NCBI GenBank assembly: GCA_011800155.1
Contig: CM022377.1
Location: 1,488,001 to 1,552,000 of the forward strand
Reading direction: 5' to 3'
DNA length: 64,000 bases
Source: Flammulina velutipes
Taxonomy: Eukaryota > Basidiomycota > Agaricomycetes > Agaricales > Physalacriaceae
Position 1 is the first letter of the stretch; the number at the start of each line of letters is the position of its first letter. The position numbers and the translations under genes are program-made. A model generated the notes under the pieces. That model was not told where the DNA came from, made no database searches, and saw nothing but the letters and a program-made list of their open reading frames with translations. Below, one piece after another: positions 35,558-47,142 of the stretch.

Positions 35558-37700
35558 TCAGGTCGCCTTCACCGATTCTTGGGAGGGAAACAACGGAGTA
35601 TCCACGGGGCATACTGTCCCAGGTGCAGGCAAGGAACCGTCAAAGAAATATGCCCGGACGTACTGGACGAGACACGGAGAGGCGACAGAGAAGGAGGCAT
35701 GCTGAACTTTCTGTTAGCATTCCACCGTTTTGATGCTGATCCAAAACTCACCCCGACGCCATCTTGAGTCAATGCGACAGAGCCGCTGAAACCTTCAGCC
35801 ATTTTTATAGCGCTACAGATACACGTTAGTCCTTCAGCTTTGCAATGATTGGAGAAACTTACTTCTTAAGCGGAGTGACAGGATCTATGGATGATCAGTC
35901 TACATAACACCTCACAAATGGTGGGACGCACCGGCGGTGTTTCCGATGAATAGAAGAGGTTGGCTCGTGTTAACAGTAAAAGGCCCTGATTGTAAGAACA
36001 TTGTTAGAACATTAACAACGGGCTCATGCATATCTCACCAGTGAAGTGGTCCTTCGAGATTGTTGTAGGCCAACCTCTGAAATTGGTCAGTACTTGGTTT
36101 GAGATGCAAAACAAAAGACAAACGAGCAAGCGATCCCTAGACCCGACCAAAGGCTCCCGAAATCGTAATCTGCCTTCATCTTGTCATAGTAATTCAGCGA
36201 TGATTGTAAATCGGCAGGGAGACGAGGCCAATCGTTACAGCCAACTGACATGACGCCCTCGAGCTCGAAGGCAGCTATGTCAGCAGGGGCCTCGCACAAG
36301 GATTGGAACTCCTGCTTCGACTGTGAGGCCAGGAAAGCCTCTCCAGATCCCGCCGCGAGTCCTGCGAAGCTCTGTGCAAGCCCCGAGAAAGTAGCATAAG
36401 GGGCGTATAAGCTCCGGAAGATCGCTTGCCGCAGAGTGGGGAAGTCGATGACTTGGTATCCCGTCTCGGTCACCACTGGAATAGGCGCCGCCTTGAGTTG
36501 GTCGTACAGTGCCGTGAGTTTAGCGGAGATTGCGTCGGCACTGGGAGCATAGAAAGCACAGTTGTCTGGTCCTGCTTTGTAGCAGCCGTCGAAGAAGGCT
36601 TGCATTATCTTTCCGGAATCGATGAGATCGTCCGAAGGTAATCCAACTCAAATGAAGAACGTGAGCTTACAGTTCTGATTCGAAATGTCAATAGTAAGCG
36701 CACCTGAGTAGTATGTTTCAGAGTCAACAACACCGTCAAGGATAATACGGTCGACTTTGTCCTGGGGAAACATCAGTGCCAATCCAAAGTATGCAACAAT
36801 GGTTCACATACGGGAAACATTGCCGCGAAAGTAGCTCCCAAGACAGTTCCGTAAGAGAAGCCCCAATACCTCAGTTTCTCGTATCCATACGCTTCAGTAA
36901 TCCTGAGCATGTCTCTAGCCGTTTGTTCCGTGTTGATGTGTTGAAGTACACCATTATCCCGAGCCAAAGCCAGTTTTCCAGTGATTGCTGCCTTAGCGAA
37001 AGCATTTGCTGGGCCATCTGGTCGATGGTTCAATTCTGCAGTCGGGCTGTAGGCCCACAGGGCACGTTCCACTTGACTTTCGAAGAAAGAAACACGCGTA
37101 GACCTTCCAATACCTGAGTGGATATCGTGTTAGTCGCAGCAGAAGTGATAATAAAGAAGGTAGGCATGTACCTCGAGGGTCAAAGCTGACGATATCATAC
37201 AGGCCATCGAAGAGATCTGAATATTTTTTGCCGGTACCAAGAAGGAAGTCAACGCCACTACCACCAGGCCCGCCCGGGTTGAAAAGGATGGGGCCTTTGT
37301 AGAGGGCAGGATCAATTTGGTGCGGTGAGGGATATCGGATGAGGGCAACGACTAGGGAGTCTTCCAGAGGTTCTGAATAATTAAGAGGCACCTACAAAGT
37401 CATCAATCAACAAGCGCGTGGCCATGCAACACTACGATGTGAACATACTGTCAGACGAGCACATTCGAAAGGACTCTCGTAGCATGAGCTCCAGTTTAAC
37501 TCGTCACTGGCGGGAATCTAGCGAAATGGAGGTTAGTCGTAACTCGAAAACCTAGGAAATATAAATGAACTAACTCCGTCCCAGAAGGTGCCGGTTGAGT
37601 TCAGCCCATAGGTTTCTGTGGACCGAGATGCTATCGGCCACGCTCGGGTTAGTCCGTCACCAAAAACGAGAACACAGAAGAGAGCAAGCTGGTAAAGCAT
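35558..37700 (-). CDS. Secreted alpha/beta hydrolase, S33/TAP-like, copy A (divergent)
   Basis: Start ATG at 37700 with a hydrophobic signal-like N-terminus (MLYQLALFCVLVFGDG). Family landmarks are ECARL, PLNYSEP, ILFNPGGPGGSGVDF (oxyanion region), DIVSFDPRG, the nucleophile elbow GFSYG, LDGVVDS, and the C-terminal TAP-like part with LLFIGNTADP (catalytic Asp) and HASFS (catalytic His). The family includes tripeptidyl aminopeptidases that cut short peptides from the N-terminus. Copy A is the most diverged of the five. It ends soon after VDTPLFP and lacks the tail carrying LEKWSQTLREISG found in the other copies. Its catalytic residues are intact. It is the 3'-most member in transcriptional order and lies next to the bestrophin-like gene. 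Confidence 0.85.
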
Positions 37701-38277
37701 ATCGAATACTTTGAAGAAATGAGTGGATGAAAGGATAATAAGACTTTGAACTTCAGTACACACACTTTAAACCATATTTTGGTTACTGCGCCTTGGCTGC
37801 GCGACGATGGCATATTGAACATGAAACTTGCCTGAAACCACTGAGCGCAAAGCGCGAGCGTAGAGATTTAAGTTCGCCCTGATTATCATCAGTCATCACA
37901 AATGTAGTTATGTAGCGTACGCACATGCCATTCATTGGTCGAGCGGTAATTCCCTGGGTAATTCATCGTAGGGCGTTATCCCGGAAGCCTCGTCCTTGGT
38001 TTGATTATTATTTCGGGCCGATGATAGTGTGGCGTAAATCAAGGCTACTTATGTCTTCCACGCATCACGAAGAATCCTGACAGGATCCTCCCTAGTTTTC
38101 TGCGGTGTTTGAAGCCCGTCTGCTGAGAGTAGTAACCAAGTAGCCCTCACTATGAGTATTGATGAAACAAATGGTTGAGGAAGCTGCTCCTGGTATGTAC
38201 TGCTGCGGCACCATGGATTGGACTTGCAAATAATCATTGTTGGCTGATCGATGCACAATAAACTTACATAGGACTGA
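37701..38277. other. Spacer between hydrolase copies A and B
   Basis: It contains the promoter region of copy A and the 3' region of copy B. A TTTAAA stretch near 37767 could act as a weak TATA site for copy A. The conserved block seen upstream of copies B, E and F was not found here. No gene is supported. Confidence 0.35.
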
Positions 38278-40497
38278 CTACACAACACCCAAAATTGGAC
38301 CAACGCGCCTCCTCGATCCTGAGATTTCACGGAACGTCTGACTCCACTTTTCCAGCTTGTCTTCTTCGCCACGGCGTGCCGTACCATTCGCTGCGACAAT
38401 TGGTGGAAATAGGGGGAGATCGACAGGACAGACTGTCCCGGCTTCAGGCAAGGTGCCGTTGATAAAGTACTCCCGTACGTTTTGTAAAATGCAAGGCGTC
38501 GATTTGCCGAGAGTGGTGTGCTGAAATTCGGTCAGACAGTGGTTGTTCAGCATAACAGATCACTAACTCCCAACCCGTCGTTAGTCAAGACCACGGAACC
38601 TGCAAATCCTTCGGATATTGTTCTGGCACTGTCGTGATAGTCAGTTTGAATTCGTTCGTTAAGCTAGAGCTAAGAGCATACTTGATAATGGAGGTTACGG
38701 GATCTGGATCATGTCTATCAGCATCGCTATGAACGAGTCGGTCGTATCACACTGACCTGCCGTGTTCCCTATGAACAAGATAGGATGGCTAGTATTGGCA
38801 ATGAGAGGACCTATAACACCCAAGGTTTTAGTACTTCGAACGACATGATACATCACTGCTGCATACCAGTGAAATGGTCCTTTGGGAAGGACGTCGTCCA
38901 ACCTCTACGCGCTCGTTTAGTCATCTTCGTCTGGCCAGACAAGCAACCGACTCACGAACAAGCAACCCCGAGTCCTGCGAATACGGTTGCGAATTCATAT
39001 TGAGTTGACTCGACGTAAGCCACTGATGAGGCCAAGTCGCTAGGTACCTGAGGCCAATCATTACAGGAAACTGTCAGAGCACCATCGGGTGAGGCGACCG
39101 CAATGTCAGCGGGGGCTTCACACGAGCACTCGAATGGAACCTGTCGTGTTACACTATAGAAAATATCCCCTGATCCTGAGGCAAGACCTGCGAGGGCCTG
39201 CCCGAGCCATGAGAAGTACGCGTACGGCTCGTACAAAGCTAGGAGTACGCCAAATCGCAAGGCAGGATAGTCGATAACCTTGTAGTAACCATCCTCGGTG
39301 ACTACAGGGACAGGCTCCTCCCGAATTTTGGCGTAGAGAGCGTCGAGGTTGTCGGAGATGGCACCGGGGCTTGGGGCGTAGAAGGCGCAAATATTGGGCC
39401 CTGCTTCGTAACATCTATCGAAGAATGCCTGCAGCACTTTACCGGCATCAACAGCGCTATCAGTTATAAGCTCTTCAGACCAATTAATCGTTAGGTAGAT
39501 TCTTGGTTTGGGCGAGAAACACCACCGCACCGTTGTACCATTTGTTTGAGTCGACTACGCCGTCCAGGACAAAGCGTTCCACCTTATCCTAGCAAGGGGT
39601 AAACATCGAGTTGAGTTGTCGAATAAGAGAGCTACGTACAGGAAGCATAGCCGCAAATGTAGCACCCAAGACAGTCCCATAAGAAAAGCCCCAATACTGC
39701 AGCTTTTCGTATCCATAAGCCTCAACGATGTTGAGCATGTCACGGGCTGTTTGTTCAGTGTTGATGTATCGAAGACTGCCGTTGTCCCGTGCCACAGCGA
39801 GTTTTCCTACGATAGAAGCAGTGGCCCAGTTGTGCGCAATACCGTCAGGCCGAAAGTCCATATCGTAATTGGGGTTGTAGTTGAACAATGCGCGCTCCGC
39901 GTTAGTCTCGAAGAAGGATACGCGGCCTGACCTCCCGATGCCTGTGTTATATACGCGTATCAGATGTTATATTAGGGCGAAGTGGGAGTCTCACCTCGAG
40001 GATCGAAGCTGACAATGTCAAACCTCCCATCGAAGACTTCAGACCATGTCCGGCCATATGCTCGAATTAAGTCAATACCACTGCCGCCAGGTCCTCCGGG
40101 GTTGAAAAGGATGGGGCCTTTGTAGAGATCGGTGTTGTTGCGAAGCGGGGCAGGGTATCGAGCCAATGCTACGATCAACGAACCCACGGATGGTTCAGAA
40201 TGATCAAGAGGTACCTGTGGCCATTAGACAACGCGTAAACAGAGAATGTAGCACGCACTTCGAGGCGAGCACACTCAAATCCATCCTCGTAACACGAACT
40301 CCATTGTAACTCGTCTGTGAGTGCCGGAATCTGTATGTAGGTCAAATCGGAAAGAGTCGGACAACGAAAAGAGAACCAACCTCATCCCAGAACGTAGACG
40401 ATGATGGTACGCAACCTCCAGTGCTTTGGGCAACTGTCCTGTGGCAGGACAATCCTAAAGCAACGAACCCCCACGAAACAGCCAGCGGAAAGAGCAT
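38278..40497 (-). CDS. Secreted alpha/beta hydrolase, S33/TAP-like, copy B
   Basis: Start taken at the ATG at 40497 (MLFPLAVSWGFVALGLS), which aligns with the signal peptides of the sister copies; an in-frame ATG at 40533 would add 12 residues. Landmarks: STFWDEV after the signal peptide, SLIVALARYPAPLRNNTDLY, FNPGGPGGSGIDL, VSFDPRG, GFSYG nucleophile elbow, EAPADIAVASPDGAL, LFIGNTADP and HTTLG. The C-terminal tail with LEKWSQTFREISGSRRRVG ends at the stop at 38278. An intron splits the catalytic Asp codon (G|AT) and another ends just before the catalytic His codon, as in the other copies. Likely an extracellular peptidase or esterase; the substrate is unknown. No frame break was noticed. Confidence 0.85.
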
Positions 40498-40851
40498 TTT
40501 CGGGGCGAGACGTCTGGATGATGGCAAGGACATTAAGTAGGTGGGCGATTATTATTCCCGCGAGCCGCAGCATACGGATTGCTAGGTCTGCAATCATATT
40601 GAAGAACCACATCAGGCGCAGATTTGCAGCCGTGAAACAGATATCAAAGCGACAGTGGTGCTCACTGCTCTGGGCTGATTGGGAGGGTACCAATGACAGG
40701 GAGGCAGCCCATTGTGAATCCGGAGGTACCCCAGAGCATCCTGTCGGCCGACACAGTTAACCTTGATAGATGAACATAAGCACCGCGAGCGTGATGGTGG
40801 CAAGACCCAAAATTTATTAGATAAGATAAGACCAAAGATGATCAAAACGTG
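40498..40851. repeat. Duplicated upstream DNA of hydrolase copy B
   Basis: The region upstream of copy B (about 40540-40800) matches DNA upstream of copies E (about 46700-46960) and F (about 49395-49640). Shared words include GAGCCG-AGCA-ACGGATT, GGGAGG-TACCAA and GAATCCG-AGG-ACCC. The copy is diverged. No gene lies inside. Confidence 0.6.
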
Positions 40852-43059
40852 CTACACGATGCCCAAAAAACCAACGTGTCTCCTCGATCCAGAGATCTCA
40901 CGCAACATCTGATTCCATGTTCCCAGCTGATCTTCTTCACCACGACGAACCGTACCATTGTCGCCGCCAGGTGGTGGAAATAGAGGGACATCGACGGGAC
41001 AAACTGTCCCAACTTCAGGCAAGGTACCGTTGATAAAGTACTCCCGAACGGTTTGTAAAATGCACGGTGTCAGACTGGCCAGTGAAGTGTGCTGAAAATC
41101 GTTGAGTTTGTCGTCACTTGGAATAATGGACCACTAACTCCCAAAGCGTCGTGAGTCAACACTACAGAGCCTTTGAATCCTTCCGACATTGTTCTGGCAC
41201 TGTAACCAGAGTTAGTTCAACAAATGATACTTTAGACTTGGTACGGAAACGTACTTGGAAATGGAAGATGCGGGATCTGGATGGCCGTTAGGCTTGTTTA
41301 TGAGATAAAGGCTGTTACACTAACCTGCTGTGTTCCCGATAAGTAAGATAGGATGACTGGTATTTGCAGTGAAAGGGCCTGCACCCAAACATTTTAGTAT
41401 TTATTTACAAGCGGGGCATTTAGTATTAACATACCAGTAAAGCGGTCCTTCGGAATGCTTGCTGGCCAACCTCTAAGAACTCATTAGTACGTAGTTATTC
41501 TGGGCGAAACAATCAAGCGACTCACGAGCAAGAAACCCCAAGTCCAGGGAATACCGCTGCATAATCATACTGGGTTGACTCTTCAATAAAAGCCACCGAT
41601 GAGGCTAAGTCGCTGGGCACTTGAGGCCAATCATTGCACGCGATGCTCATAGAACCATCGGGCGAGGCAACTGAAATGTCACTCGAGGCGTCGCATGAAC
41701 ACTCAAATGGAGGCTGTCTTGTTCCGCTATAGAAAGCATCTCCAGATCCTGAGGCAAGACCTGCAAGGGCCTGTCCCAGCCACGAGAAGTACGTGTAAGG
41801 GGCAAACAAAGCTTGAAGGACGCCAAATCGCAGAGCAGGATAGTCAATAACCGCGTAACCGTCCTCTGTGACTACAGGAACAGGTTCCTCCCGAATTTCG
41901 GCATAGAGAGCATCGAGGTTGTCGGATATTTCCTGGGGACTGGGAGCAAAGAAAGCGCAGTTATCTGGTCCTGCTTCATAACACCCATCGAAGAATGCCT
42001 GCAATACTTTCCCAGCGTCAACCGCACTGTCAGTTATACGAGCTTTTCAAAACATCTCGTCGTCAGGCGGATTGCTAAGTTCTCGAGAAAATGGAAACGT
42101 ACCGTTGAACCATTTGTTCGAATCGACAACCCCATCTAGAACAAGACGCTCTACTTTATCCTGACGGAAATCCATTAGAGTTGCGCCAAAGACGACGAAC
42201 ATGATTTACGTACAGGAAGTATAGCCGCAAACGTTGCACCCAAGACCGACCCATAAGAAAAACCCCAGTATTGGAGCTTTTCAAATCCGTAAGCCTCAAC
42301 GATGGTGAGCATGTCCCGGGCCGTCTGTTCAGTGTTGATGTATCGAAGGGTGCCACTGTCCCGGGCCACAGCTAGTTTTCCTACGATCGCAGCAGTAGCC
42401 CAGTTGTGCGCGACACTGTCGTACCCAAAGTCTGTCTCTAAGCCGGGGTTGTAGTTGAGTAGCGCGCGCTCTACATCAGTCTCGAAGAAGGAGACACGGC
42501 TCGATCTTCCGGTACCTGCAGCACATATGCCGACGTCAGACATGAAAAAGAGGTGGGAGAATCTTACCTCGAGGATCAAAGCTGACTATGTCAAACCTGC
42601 CATCAAAGGTTTCTGACAATATCTGTCCCAATGCAAGGACTTGCTCAACGCCGCTATTGCCAGGACCGCCAGGATTGAGAAGGATGGGGCCTTTGTAGAG
42701 AGATGTGTTGTTACGGAGTGGAGAAGGGAACCGAGCCAATGCTACGATCAACGAACCCACGGATAGTTCAGAATGGTCAAGAGGTACCTGCAGCTATTAG
42801 ACAACGCGTAAACGGAGGATCGTGCGCACATACTTGGAGGCGAGCACACTCGAATCCACCCTCATAACACGGACTCCATTGTAACTCGTCTGTGAGCGCT
42901 GGAATCTGCGCGCTGGTCAAATCACAAAGCTCAGACGATGAATACAGAACCAACCTGATCCCAGAACGTAGACGACGATGGTGCACAACCACCCGTATTC
43001 TGGGCAAACACGTCGTAGCTGATGGACACAATGACCCACGCAACAAGTGGAAAGAACAT
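40852..43059 (-). CDS. Secreted alpha/beta hydrolase, S33/TAP-like, copy C
   Basis: Start at the ATG at 43059 (MFFPLVAWVIVSISYDVFA, signal peptide), followed by NTGGCAPSSSTFWDQV. Landmarks: IPALTDELQWSPCYEGGFEC, LARFPSPLRNNTSLY, ILLNPGGPGNSGVEQ, VSFDPRG, YWGFSYGSVLGATF with the Ser nucleophile, FFDGCYEAGPDNCAFF, LFIGNTADP and a His motif right after an intron. The tail ends in REISGSRRHVGFLG at the TAG at 40852-40854. The oxyanion loop reads GGPGNSG where the sisters have GGPGGSG, and the Asp exon reads DPASS rather than DPVTS. A TATATA box lies 43-50 bases upstream of the ATG. A likely secreted peptidase paralog with intact catalytic residues. Confidence 0.85.
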
Positions 43060-43101
43060 TGCGAGATGAATGCGTGACCAGATTTTGGCAAGGACCTTAG
43101 G

Positions 43102-43109
43102 TTTATATA
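43102..43109 (-). promoter_or_regulatory. TATA box of hydrolase copy C
   Basis: TATATAAA on the minus strand lies about 43 bases upstream of the ATG, the same place as in copies E and F. Inferred from sequence and from conservation among paralogs. Confidence 0.55.
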
Positions 43110-43174
43110 GGTGCAAAGTCAGGCAGGCAGGTGGGAATGATACCCGTAGATTGATCAACTCATGCTACGCCGTA

Positions 43175-43565
43175 CATGATGTCAATGATGCCCCAGCGCC
43201 CAACTCGATTTCTCAGTCCACGTAACACATGGCTCCTTTTTTCTTAATACTTGGTCATCTTCCCCGTGAATGGCGGGAATTTCGGAGGGAGATTCACAGA
43301 TCGTCTGAGCTACAGGCAAAGTAGTCCCTGACATTTCGCAGGATGTAAGGCGTGGGCCGACAAACGCGATGTGCTAGAAGCTGTTAGATAGTAGTCATAC
43401 GGAATAACGGATCACTCACTCCCAAAGTGTCGTGAATCAACACTACTGAACCTTCAAATTCTGCCGATATTACTCTAGTACTATGATTACAGTCAGCTCG
43501 ATGACTTCCTTTCGGGTTGGATGGGAGAACATACTTGGTAATGGTTACGGGATCAGGATTTGTAT
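43175..43565 (-). pseudogene. Relic of a sixth hydrolase copy (C-terminal end only)
   Basis: Only the last exons of a family member remain. The order is DPVTITK (Asp region), ISAEFEGSVVLIHDTLG, an intron, HIAFVGP (His region), then a TPYILRNVRDYF match in a different frame that stops after about seven more codons, and at the very end a VLRGLRNRVG match to the family tail. At least one frameshift and one in-frame stop separate these pieces. The N-terminal two thirds, including the nucleophile, are absent. It lies between copies C and E in the same orientation as the array. It cannot give an active enzyme. Confidence 0.75.
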
Positions 43566-44436
43566 CAGACCAGCATCGTTATATCTGAGTCAGTGGGCTT
43601 CAGGACCAGATTTTCCAAGTCATATGAGGCTGAAAGTAGGGGACATAGAGGAGCCTAGAGTAGGACAGGAACTGGTATCATGTGGACATAAGGTGTCGCG
43701 GGTCCTAGGTGTTTGACGCATTTTGGGGGGGTGTGGCGTCGTCGCGTTGGACGGACGATGGTGAAGGAAAGGACGACAAGTGTAAAATGGCAGACATATC
43801 GATCAGTGGTCAGAGAGTAGGAGCCCTTTAGACGGAAGACGGATGGCTAGTCAAGGAAAAGGAGAAAATGAGTATTGGCTTCTCGGATGGACAAGGGAGA
43901 CAGAGTCGAAGAACTTACCTAATGCTTAGACAAAGAAACCCAGACAGCCTCAATCTATTTGCAGTCAGGAGATCTTGTACAAGCAAGAAATTTTCGGAGG
44001 TCAAATGGAAGAAAGCAGCCTGGGGAGCATTGAGCGTTGAAAGAAGGAGAGTCGAGACCAAATGACAGTACGACGCGCCTTATATATGCCATCAGGATCA
44101 AAGTGCTGAGCTAATTTGGCTCCGCGCAATTCTGCGATTGGCTGGATCACCGGTCCGATCTTCCAAGCCAACTCTTCAAGGACTCAGTAAAATTCTACCA
44201 GTTGAAGTGTTCAAGAACTGCGGGCAGATTATGAGGAAGCACAGGAATACACAAATTGGCAGGTAGACTTAATTGACCACCTTCGACGGATAGAAATTCC
44301 AACGCAGCGAGCGTGCTGCAAATCGGCAAAGTATAATTACTCACACATATATATCTACGGTAAGATGAATTAAAAGGTCAACGATTTGAGACACGTATTT
44401 GTTAGCTCATACCATACACAGAAAAATTGACATAAG
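43566..44436. other. Spacer after the hydrolase relic
   Basis: About 870 bases without a supported gene. Purine-rich DNA near 43735-44070 carries two short frames (plus 43483-43716 and plus 43868-44065) with no family motif. The lost body of the relic hydrolase is not visible here, so it was deleted or replaced rather than mutated in place. Confidence 0.35.
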
Positions 44437-46654
44437 CTACAGGATACCCAAAGGACTAACACGCATCTTCGATCTAGTGATCTCGCGCAACGTCTGGCTC
44501 CACTTCTCTAGCTGGTCTACTTCGCCCCGGCGTGCTGTGCTATTGCCAGCACTGGGTGCCGGGAATAGAGGGACATCGACGGGACAAACCGTGCCAACTG
44601 CAGGCAAGGTGCCGTTGATAAAGTACTCCCGGAGGTTTTGCAAAAGGCAAGGTGTCGGAATGGCAAGTGAGGAGTGCTAGAATTCAATGAGATCATCGTC
44701 ATTCAGCAGAGCAGACTACTGACCCCCAAAGCATCGTGAGTTAACAGCACGGAACCTTCAAACCCTTCCGACATTGCTCTGGCGCTGTGGCGATAGTCAG
44801 CTCTACGGACCATTTAAGCAGGATACAAAACCCTTACTGGACGATGGATGTTGCGGGATCTGAATGCACGTCAGCATCGCTATGTACGAGTAGGTAGGAT
44901 TACACTGACCTGCCGTGTTCCCGATGAACAAAATAGGATGACTAGTATTAGCAGTGAATGGGCCTGCAACAGAACAAAGTTTTCAGTAGTTCGGATGTAA
45001 CACACCAGACCCACGTACCAGTGAAATGGTCCTTTGGGAAGGACGTGGTCCAACCTCTATTAATTTATTGGTGAGTTGTTTTGAAGAAAATAAATAGGCG
45101 GCTCACGAGCAACCAATGCCGAGACCAGAGAATAGTGTTCCGAAATCATATTGACTTGCCTCCTCGACATACGCCACTGACCAAGCTAGGTCGGTGGGTA
45201 ATTGAGGAAAATCATTGCAGGTCACACTCATGAGACCCTCAAGAATAGCGACTCCAATATCAGTCGGGGCGTCACATGAACATTCGAATGGCGGCGATGC
45301 AGCTGCTGTCGCTCGATAGAAGATTTCCCCAGATCCCGATGCGAGCTCCGCCAGGGCCTGTGCCATAATCGAGAATGTGGTGTAAGGGTTGTACAAAGCC
45401 ACGAATAAGACCCCTCGCAAAGTAGGATAGTCAATAACTTCGTAGCCGTCCTCCGTGACTACAGGGACAGGTTCCTCCCTAATTTTGGCGTACAGCGCGT
45501 CGAGATTGTCGGAGATAGCCTCGGGACTGGGTGCGTAGAAGGCACAGTTGTCTGGTCCTGCTTCGAAACACGCATCGAAAAATCCTTGTAGCACTTTCCC
45601 AGCGTCCATGACCATATCACCTACTTGCCCTACACATCATCGTCAGGCGTATTCAATAAGTCATCGAGGAAACAGTACTATACCTTTGTACCATTTATTT
45701 GAATCAACCACACCATCAAGGATCATGCGTTCGACTTTATCCTGAGATGAAATAAGCATCGACCTAAGGTTTCAGACGAAAGCCAGATTTACGTACAGGA
45801 AATATACCCGCAAATGTAGCACCCAAGACAGTCCCATAAGAAAGGCCCCAAAACTGCAGTTTTTCGTATCCATAAGCCTCAACTACAGCAAGCATGTCGT
45901 GGGCTGTCTGTTCGGTGTTGATGTATCGAAGAGTGCCATTATCCTGCGCAACGGCGAGTTTTCCCACGACAGCAGAAGTGGCCCAGTTGTACGCAACACC
46001 ATCTGGCCGAAAGTCCATCTCGTTGATAGGGTTCAGGTAGTTGAATAATGCACGCTCCACGTCGGTCTTGAAGAAGGAGACACGACCTGATCTGCCGATG
46101 CCTGTAGTGAGTATGTTAACGTCCGATATAATAGAAGAAAAGAATCGGGAGAATCTAACCTCGAGGGTCGAAGCTGACTATGTCATACCTACCATCGAAG
46201 ATTTCCGACAATACTTCACCAAGCGAAAGGATAAAGCTAACACCGCTAGCGCCAGGACCACCAGGATTCACAATGAGGGGGCCTTTGTAGAGATTGGTGT
46301 TGTTGCGGAGCGGGGAAGGGTATCGAGCCAGTGCTACGTTCAGGGAACCAACGGATGGTGCAAAATGGTCCAGAGGTACCTGCGCGTATTAGACAGTATG
46401 TTTTTGAGTAGAGAATGGTGCATACTCACTTGAAGGCGAGCACACTCGATTCCGAGCCCTTCATAACATGGACGCCAATGTAATTCGTTTGAGAGTGCCG
46501 GAATCTACACAGTACTCAGCTCGCTAGTTCAGAGAGCGAAGAGAAAACCAACCTGGTCCCAGAACGTAGATGACGAAGGGTCACAACTCCCAGTATTTTG
46601 TGCAAACACAGTATAGCTAGCTGCAAGAAACAACGCGAGAAGTAGAAGGAGCAT
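44437..46654 (-). CDS. Secreted alpha/beta hydrolase, S33/TAP-like, copy E
   Basis: Start at the ATG at 46654 with a strong signal peptide (MLLLLLALFLAASYTVFA), then SSSTFWDQV. Landmarks: GGPGASGVSF (oxyanion loop with Ala for Gly), VSFDPRG, FWGLSYGTVLGATF (nucleophile elbow GLSYG where the sisters have GFSYG), FFDACFEAGPDNCAFY, CSCDAPTDIGV, LFIGNTADP split by an intron, and a His motif after the next intron. The tail LEKWSQTLREITRSKMRVS ends at the stop at 44437. The catalytic triad is complete. A TATATAA box (46697-46703) lies 43 bases upstream. Small active-site changes suggest a somewhat different substrate range (inference). Confidence 0.85.
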
Positions 46655-46696
46655 TTGGAGGGCAAGATGGATAGGTATCGTCAACCTCGACGACGT

Positions 46697-46703
46697 TATA
46701 TAA
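46697..46703 (-). promoter_or_regulatory. TATA box of hydrolase copy E
   Basis: TTATATAA on the minus strand, about 43 bases upstream of the ATG, at the position conserved in copies C and F. Confidence 0.55.
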
Positions 46704-46726
46704 GTAGTAGGGTGGCGATGATTCCT

Positions 46727-46762
46727 GTGAGCCGCAGCACGTGGATTATCAGGCATGCGAAT
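46727..46762 (-). promoter_or_regulatory. Conserved upstream block of hydrolase copy E
   Basis: A block of about 36 bases with GTGAGCCG, AGCACG, GGATT and AGGCATGCGAA is shared almost unchanged with copy F (49411-49446) and, more diverged, with copy B (40561-40594). It lies about 25-60 bases upstream of the TATA box. It could be a regulator site kept since duplication, or only duplicate DNA that has not yet drifted. Confidence 0.45.
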
Positions 46763-47142
46763 ACATCGATGTCAGGCGCTCACGCGCAGCTGTGAAACCA
46801 GTGATCCCAGGTAGTCGAAGTGAATATTTGGGAGGCTGCCAAGTGCACAGAGGCAGGCAATCGGCTATGAATCCGAAGGTACCCTGTTGACCTAGATGGT
46901 TAACATCGACGGTTAAAAAATTGAGGCGATGAGCTTGCTGCGATTCGGCTATGCAGATCATGGTGGTAAGAGTCAAGTGTGATTGGATAATAGATTGACA
47001 TCAATTTACTGTAACTTCTCAACTATTTGATTGCTTGAGAAATGGAATGACACTCATTGCTACATATAAAGCGGCAGTGGAACGATGAGACTTCAAAAAA
47101 TCATATTGTTGGCCGAATTGACACACAAGCAACTGACATAGA
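46763..47142. repeat. Duplicated upstream DNA of hydrolase copy E
   Basis: The part up to about 46960 matches the upstream regions of copies B and F (shared words GGGAGGCTGCCAAGT, GAATCCGAAGG and GATGAGCTTGCTGCGA-like ends). The rest up to 47142 is the 3' region of copy F. No gene is seen. Confidence 0.6.
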
